Below, in pieces: positions 60,526 to 64,000 of a stretch of 64,000 nt of DNA (position 1 is the stretch's first letter; every line of letters starts with the position of its first letter). The notes under the pieces were generated by a model. The model saw nothing but the letters and a program-made list of their open reading frames with translations, ran no database searches and had not been told where the DNA came from. A program made the translations under genes and the position numbers. Source of the stretch: JAHJQZ01 sp963675235 (GTDB lineage Bacteria > Pseudomonadota > Alphaproteobacteria > Rhizobiales > Devosiaceae); the NCBI GenBank assembly GCA_963675235.2, contig CAXXFU010000002.1, positions 248,001 to 312,000 on the forward strand. Direction: 5' to 3'.

Positions 60526-60954
60526 TCAGCGCAAACGTACCTGACGCATGTAGATCAGTTCGGGATCGCCTGGATCGAGATTTTCGATCACCCCGCATTG
60601 CTTGAAACCGGCACTGAGAAAAAGCGCCTGCATCGCAGTATTCGATTGATTTATTGAGCTCCAGACAGGATCGCGAGGCCAGAGTCCGCTGGCATAGTCG
60701 ACCAGAGCCCGCCCGATGCCGCGTCGCTGGAAAGCTTCACTAACACAGACCAGCTCGATGAACGGCTTGTGAAAGAACGAGCGGTTGGACACGATGTATC
60801 CGGCCGCCTCGCCATCCTGGCGCGCGATATGGCACTGGCTGACGGAGACCCAGTTGCGGATTTGGCCGACACGCCCATTCTGGACCGTGGCGCCGGCGTC
60901 GAGCGCGATCAGCGTGTCAATATCCCTAGAGCCGGCCGGCCCGATGGTGATCAT
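60526..60954 (-). CDS. GNAT-family N-acetyltransferase
   Basis: From the ATG at 60954 the 142-residue protein has the acetyl-CoA loop FQRRGIGRALVDYA (the Q/R-x-x-G-x-G/A type) and a C-terminal SAGFKQCGVIENL block. Its ATG overlaps the stop of the upstream helicase gene by 4 bases on the same strand, so they are probably co-translated. The substrate is unknown. Confidence 0.85.
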   Translation of the reverse strand: MITIGPAGSRDIDTLIALDAGATVQNGRVGQIRNWVSVSQCHIARQDGEAAGYIVSNRSFFHKPFIELVCVSEAFQRRGIGRALVDYASGLWPRDPVWSSINQSNTAMQALFLSAGFKQCGVIENLDPGDPELIYMRQVRLR

Positions 60955-62048
60955 GACACCACTGTAATCCGGTCGACCGCCCGGGTCACGCCGGTATAGA
61001 GCCAGCGCCGCCCGTCTTCGCGGAAGGCGAAGCTTTCGTCGAACAGATAGACATTGTCCCACTGGCTGCCCTGAGCCTTGTGGACGGTCAGGGCATAGCC
61101 GAAGGTGAACTCGTCGAATTGCCGGCGGACGGGCCAGGCCATCTGTTCGTCGGAACCGGTGAAGAAATCGAGGTGCGTCGTCACCTTCACCTCCTGCATC
61201 GCCGGTCCACCGTCTTCGGGCAGGATGTGCATTTCGAGCTTGCCGGAGTTCTTGCGCTTGACCTCCGAGACAATGAATATCTGGCCGTTGAGAAGCTTCT
61301 TGCGCGGGTTGTTCCTCAGGCAGACGATCTTGTCGCCCATGACCGGCGTGGCGTGTGGCAGGCCCTTAAGCTCGCGCAGCCGGTTGTTATAGTCGATGCG
61401 GGTGCGGTTGCGCCCGACCAGCACCTGATCGGCATGGAGCACGTCTTCCTGTTCGACCTCATCGCGCGAGATCACCTGAGACTCGCCATAGATGCCACGC
61501 CTCAGTTCACCGCCGTTGCGGATATCGAGCGACAGCTGGACGATCGGGTTCTCTGCCGCCTGGCGGTGAATCTCGGTCAGCATCAGGTCGGGTTCTTCGG
61601 TGATGAAGTAGCCGGTGCCCTGCACGGGCGGCAGTTGGAAGGGGTCGCCGAGCACCAGCACTTTGGTGCCGAAGCTCAAAAGGTCGCGGGCCAGCACCTC
61701 GTCGACCATCGAGACCTCATCGATGACGATGAGGTCGGCATCGGCGGCGGGCGATTCCCTGTCGAGCACGAAGCGCGGCTCGGCTTCGGATTCGGAGATC
61801 AGTGTGTAGATCAGCGAATGGATGGTCGAGGCGCCGCGACAGCCGCGCTTGCGCATGGCCAGTGCAGCCTTGCCGGTGAAGGCGGCGTATTTCACCGAGT
61901 TAAGTCCGGCTGCCAAGTGTTTGGCAAGCGTGGTCTTTCCAGTTCCGGCCCAGCCGAAAAGACGAAAGACCTGATCGCCGTTTCTGTCCTTGAGCCAGTC
62001 CGACACCGCGCTCAGGGCGGCGTCCTGCTGGGACGACCATTTGACCAT
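60951..62048 (-). CDS. RecD-like ATP-dependent DNA helicase (superfamily 1)
   Basis: From the ATG at 62048 the 365-residue protein has Walker A GWAGTGKTTLAKHL, Walker B LIVIDEVSMVDEV, the motif III region GDPFQLPPVQG, motif IV-like VLVGRNRTR and the motif V-VI ending YALTVHKAQGSQWDNVYL...YTGVTRA. It resembles the compact RecD2-like core without N-terminal extension. It is divergent from fabD. The role is unproven; DNA repair or processing is likely. Confidence 0.88.
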   Translation of the reverse strand: MVKWSSQQDAALSAVSDWLKDRNGDQVFRLFGWAGTGKTTLAKHLAAGLNSVKYAAFTGKAALAMRKRGCRGASTIHSLIYTLISESEAEPRFVLDRESPAADADLIVIDEVSMVDEVLARDLLSFGTKVLVLGDPFQLPPVQGTGYFITEEPDLMLTEIHRQAAENPIVQLSLDIRNGGELRRGIYGESQVISRDEVEQEDVLHADQVLVGRNRTRIDYNNRLRELKGLPHATPVMGDKIVCLRNNPRKKLLNGQIFIVSEVKRKNSGKLEMHILPEDGGPAMQEVKVTTHLDFFTGSDEQMAWPVRRQFDEFTFGYALTVHKAQGSQWDNVYLFDESFAFREDGRRWLYTGVTRAVDRITVVS

Positions 62049-62135
62049 TGAACCAACTCGGCTGCTTGCCACGGAAGCGAGGCACCCATAATTAGGGCGC
62101 AACAATTGGGCTGAGACAAGCACGGCGGACGAACT

Positions 62136-63083
62136 ATGGCAAAGACAGCTTTCACCTTTCCCGGACAGGGCAGCCAGGCGGTCGGTATGGGCAAGGCCCT
62201 CGCCGAAGCCTACCCGCAGGCGCGAGCGGTGTTCGATGAGGTCGACGACGCGCTCGGACGCAAACTCTCGACCATCATGTTCGAAGGCCCCGACGACACG
62301 CTCAGGCTGACCGAGAATGCCCAGCCGGCGCTGATGGCGGTGTCGATGGCCGTTGTCAGGGTACTCGAATCAGAAGGCGCAAGTGTTTCGGAACGTGCCG
62401 CTTTCGTTGCCGGCCATTCGCTCGGCGAGTATTCGGCCCTGTGCGCGGCGGGCACGTTCTCGCTGTCCGACACGGCAAAACTCCTCGACATTCGCGGCCA
62501 TGCCATGCAGGCGGCGGTGCCGGTCGGCGAAGGCGCCATGGCAGCGCTTCTCGGTCTCGACATGGACACGGTCCGCGCCGTGGCGGAAGAAGCTGCTGGG
62601 GGCGAGGTCTGCGATGTCGCCAATGACAACGCGCCGGGCCAGGTCGTCGTTTCCGGTTCGCTGGCTGCCGTCACGCGCGCCATCGATATCGCCAAGTCCA
62701 AGGGTGCCAAGCGTGCATTGGCTTTGCCGGTCTCGGCGCCCTTTCACTGCGCGCTTATGGCGCCGGCCGCCGAAAAGATGGCTGAAGCCCTGGCAGAGGT
62801 GACGATCAACGCACCGGTCGTGCCGGTCGTCGCCAATGTCACCGCCCGCCCGGAAACCGATCCCGACGCCATCCGCAAGAACCTTGTCGCCCAGGTCACC
62901 GGCATGGTGCGCTGGACAGAGAGCGCGTCGTGGCTGGCAGGCGAGGGCGGCGTCGACACTCTCTTTGAGCTCGGCGCCGGCAAGGTGCTGACGGGTCTTG
63001 CCAAGCGCATCGCCCCCGATGCGGCGACGCGGGCGCTTGGCACGCCGGAGGACATCGCGGCATATCTTCAGGGCGATGGCTGA
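62136..63083 (+). CDS. fabD: Malonyl-CoA:ACP transacylase
   Basis: FabD loads malonyl groups onto acyl carrier protein for fatty acid synthesis. The 315-residue protein has the FPGQGSQAVGMGK opening, the active-site GHSLGEYSAL with Ser95, and the SAPFHCALM histidine block. The next gene overlaps its stop by 8 bases. Confidence 0.95.
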   Translation: MAKTAFTFPGQGSQAVGMGKALAEAYPQARAVFDEVDDALGRKLSTIMFEGPDDTLRLTENAQPALMAVSMAVVRVLESEGASVSERAAFVAGHSLGEYSALCAAGTFSLSDTAKLLDIRGHAMQAAVPVGEGAMAALLGLDMDTVRAVAEEAAGGEVCDVANDNAPGQVVVSGSLAAVTRAIDIAKSKGAKRALALPVSAPFHCALMAPAAEKMAEALAEVTINAPVVPVVANVTARPETDPDAIRKNLVAQVTGMVRWTESASWLAGEGGVDTLFELGAGKVLTGLAKRIAPDAATRALGTPEDIAAYLQGDG

Positions 63084-63621
63084 CGACGCGTTCGAATTCG
63101 ACACTTCGATAACCCGGACCTTCAGGGGCGCACCGGGCAAGCTGATCGTGGCGTTTGTCGGAAGCCTGATGTTTCTCGGCATTTGCCTCGGCGTCGCCAT
63201 GGGCTGGATGCCGGGGATCGAGGCGGAGCAAGGCGATGTCATTCTCGGCTGGATCGGGGCGGCGTTTTTCGGTTTCATCTCGCTGCGCTTTTTCCAGCGT
63301 CTGATGAAAGGCCGGGCGGTGACCATAGAGATCTCGCCCGAGGGTCTGCGCGACTATCGGCTCAAGAGCCCGCTGATCCCGTGGAGCGGCATCACCGAGA
63401 TCAAGGGCTGGGAGCACCGCACGGGCACCTATATCCAGATCGGCCTCGATCAGGACACCGAATGGGAATTGCTGGCGACGGTGCCCGACAAGGCGCTCGG
63501 CCTGGCCAACAAGTTGCTTGGCACGCCGGGCCTGGCGATCAGCGCCGCCGGTACCGATACCGACACCGTGACGCTGCTGGCGGTCTGCGACGCCTACTGG
63601 AAAGCCCATCGCGGTTCTTGA
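63076..63621 (+). CDS. Membrane protein of the STM3941-like family
   Basis: From the ATG at 63076 (overlapping the fabD stop) the 181-residue protein has two membrane segments (KLIVAFVGSLMFLGICLGVAM; ILGWIGAAFFGFISLRFF) and a pleckstrin-homology-like cytoplasmic part (AVTIEISPEGLRDYRLKSPLIPWSGITEIKG). It sits between fabD and fabG. A longer in-frame start at 62998 is a shadow inside fabD. The function is not established. Confidence 0.75.
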   Translation: MADDAFEFDTSITRTFRGAPGKLIVAFVGSLMFLGICLGVAMGWMPGIEAEQGDVILGWIGAAFFGFISLRFFQRLMKGRAVTIEISPEGLRDYRLKSPLIPWSGITEIKGWEHRTGTYIQIGLDQDTEWELLATVPDKALGLANKLLGTPGLAISAAGTDTDTVTLLAVCDAYWKAHRGS

Positions 63622-63714
63622 CGCCGGGGCCTGAATGGTCGATCTGACCAGTCAGTTCATATGAAGGCTGGCGCCGCTGCGGCGGCCGGCAGTAATCGAT
63701 CAAAGGGGAAAACG

Positions 63715-64000
63715 ATGTTTGATCTGACGGGCAAGCGCGCGCTCGTGACCGGCGCCAGCGGTGGCATCGGTTCGGAAATCGCCCGCGTCCTTTCCGAAGC
63801 CGGCGCCGATGTGGCGCTTTCCGGCACCCGCGTCGACAAGCTCGAGGAAGTGGCGGCAGCGCTGCCGGGCAAGACGGCGGTGCTGCCGTGCAATCTCGCC
63901 TCGCTGGCCGAGGTCGATCATCTCGTGCCCAATGCCGAGACGGCGCTCGGCGGGCTCGATATCCTGGTCAACAATGCCGGCATGACGCGCGACAACATCT
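63715..64000 (+). CDS. fabG: 3-oxoacyl-ACP reductase (partial, runs off the window)
   Basis: FabG reduces 3-oxoacyl-ACP with NADPH. Only the first 95 residues are in the window: MFDLTGKRALVTGASGGIGSEIARVLSEAGA with the cofactor motif, and LDILVNNAGMTRDN. An AAAGGGGAAA site precedes the ATG. The fabD-membrane protein-fabG order supports the assignment over a generic SDR. Confidence 0.9.
   Translation, partial: MFDLTGKRALVTGASGGIGSEIARVLSEAGADVALSGTRVDKLEEVAAALPGKTAVLPCNLASLAEVDHLVPNAETALGGLDILVNNAGMTRDNI

Noticed and set aside
1..64000. CRISPR arrays, prophage genes, rRNA operons
   Set aside because: No regularly spaced repeats, phage structural genes or rRNA sequences were seen anywhere in the window.

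Overview
The window looks like a chromosomal segment of an alphaproteobacterium of the order Hyphomicrobiales (Rhizobiales; Phyllobacteriaceae/Rhizobiaceae-like). The evidence is gene order and protein style: rpsF-rpsR-rplI, dnaB, alr, radA, cvpA and purF lie in one run, fabD and fabG are nearby, the rkpK/lspL-like nucleotide-sugar genes are rhizobial in type, and the core DNA is GC-rich. I cannot name a species from the sequence alone.

Positions 1 to about 24,320 are a polysaccharide (exopolysaccharide, capsule or O-antigen) locus scattered with transposon debris. It opens with a dead IS630 transposase. UDP-glucose 6-dehydrogenase and UDP-glucuronate 4-epimerase follow and supply uronic acid precursors, then an IS3-type relic. 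Next comes a tightly overlapping run: GT4 glycosyltransferase, asparagine-synthetase-like amidotransferase, Wzx-like flippase, sulfotransferase-like protein, Wzy-like polymerase, a nucleotidyltransferase/kinase fusion and a Wzz-like protein. After that come an O-antigen ligase/polymerase, a P-loop kinase on the opposite strand, a second GT4 and a broken methyltransferase. A module of five genes (initiating sugar-phosphate transferase, methyltransferase, DegT-type aminotransferase, and TPP-dependent E1 alpha and E1 beta) lies between two inverted copies of the same internally deleted IS3 element. The locus stops about 12 bp from the 3' end of a tRNA-Gln gene. The likely product is a uronic-acid-containing, possibly amidated and sulfated glycan with an unusual amino or branched sugar.

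Positions 24,330 to 40,000 hold mostly housekeeping and resistance genes. These are ppx/gppA, rlmE, a GbsR/MarR-type regulator in line with a methyltransferase, an MFS exporter and a GST, a divergent ABC-2 exporter with a clear palindrome between the two units, guaB, an RsmB-like rRNA methyltransferase, tspO with a possible diverged second copy, and small membrane proteins including an acyltransferase.

Positions 40,000 to 50,500 carry guaA, dtd, a LacI-type regulator with a short-chain dehydrogenase, a very unusual protein with two acyltransferase-3 domains in tandem, an NnrU-like membrane protein, a TPR-like protein with der, and another SDR.

Positions 50,500 to 64,000 are the conserved replication/translation/fatty-acid block: purF, cvpA, radA, alr, dnaB, rplI, rpsR, rpsF on the minus strand, and fabD, a membrane protein and fabG on the plus strand. 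A soxR gene and a small DUF1127-like gene, sharing a SoxR-box promoter region, sit between cvpA and radA. A DUF2147 protein, a GNAT acetyltransferase and a RecD-like helicase sit between rpsF and fabD. A tRNA-Gln is the only RNA gene found, and no CRISPR array was seen.
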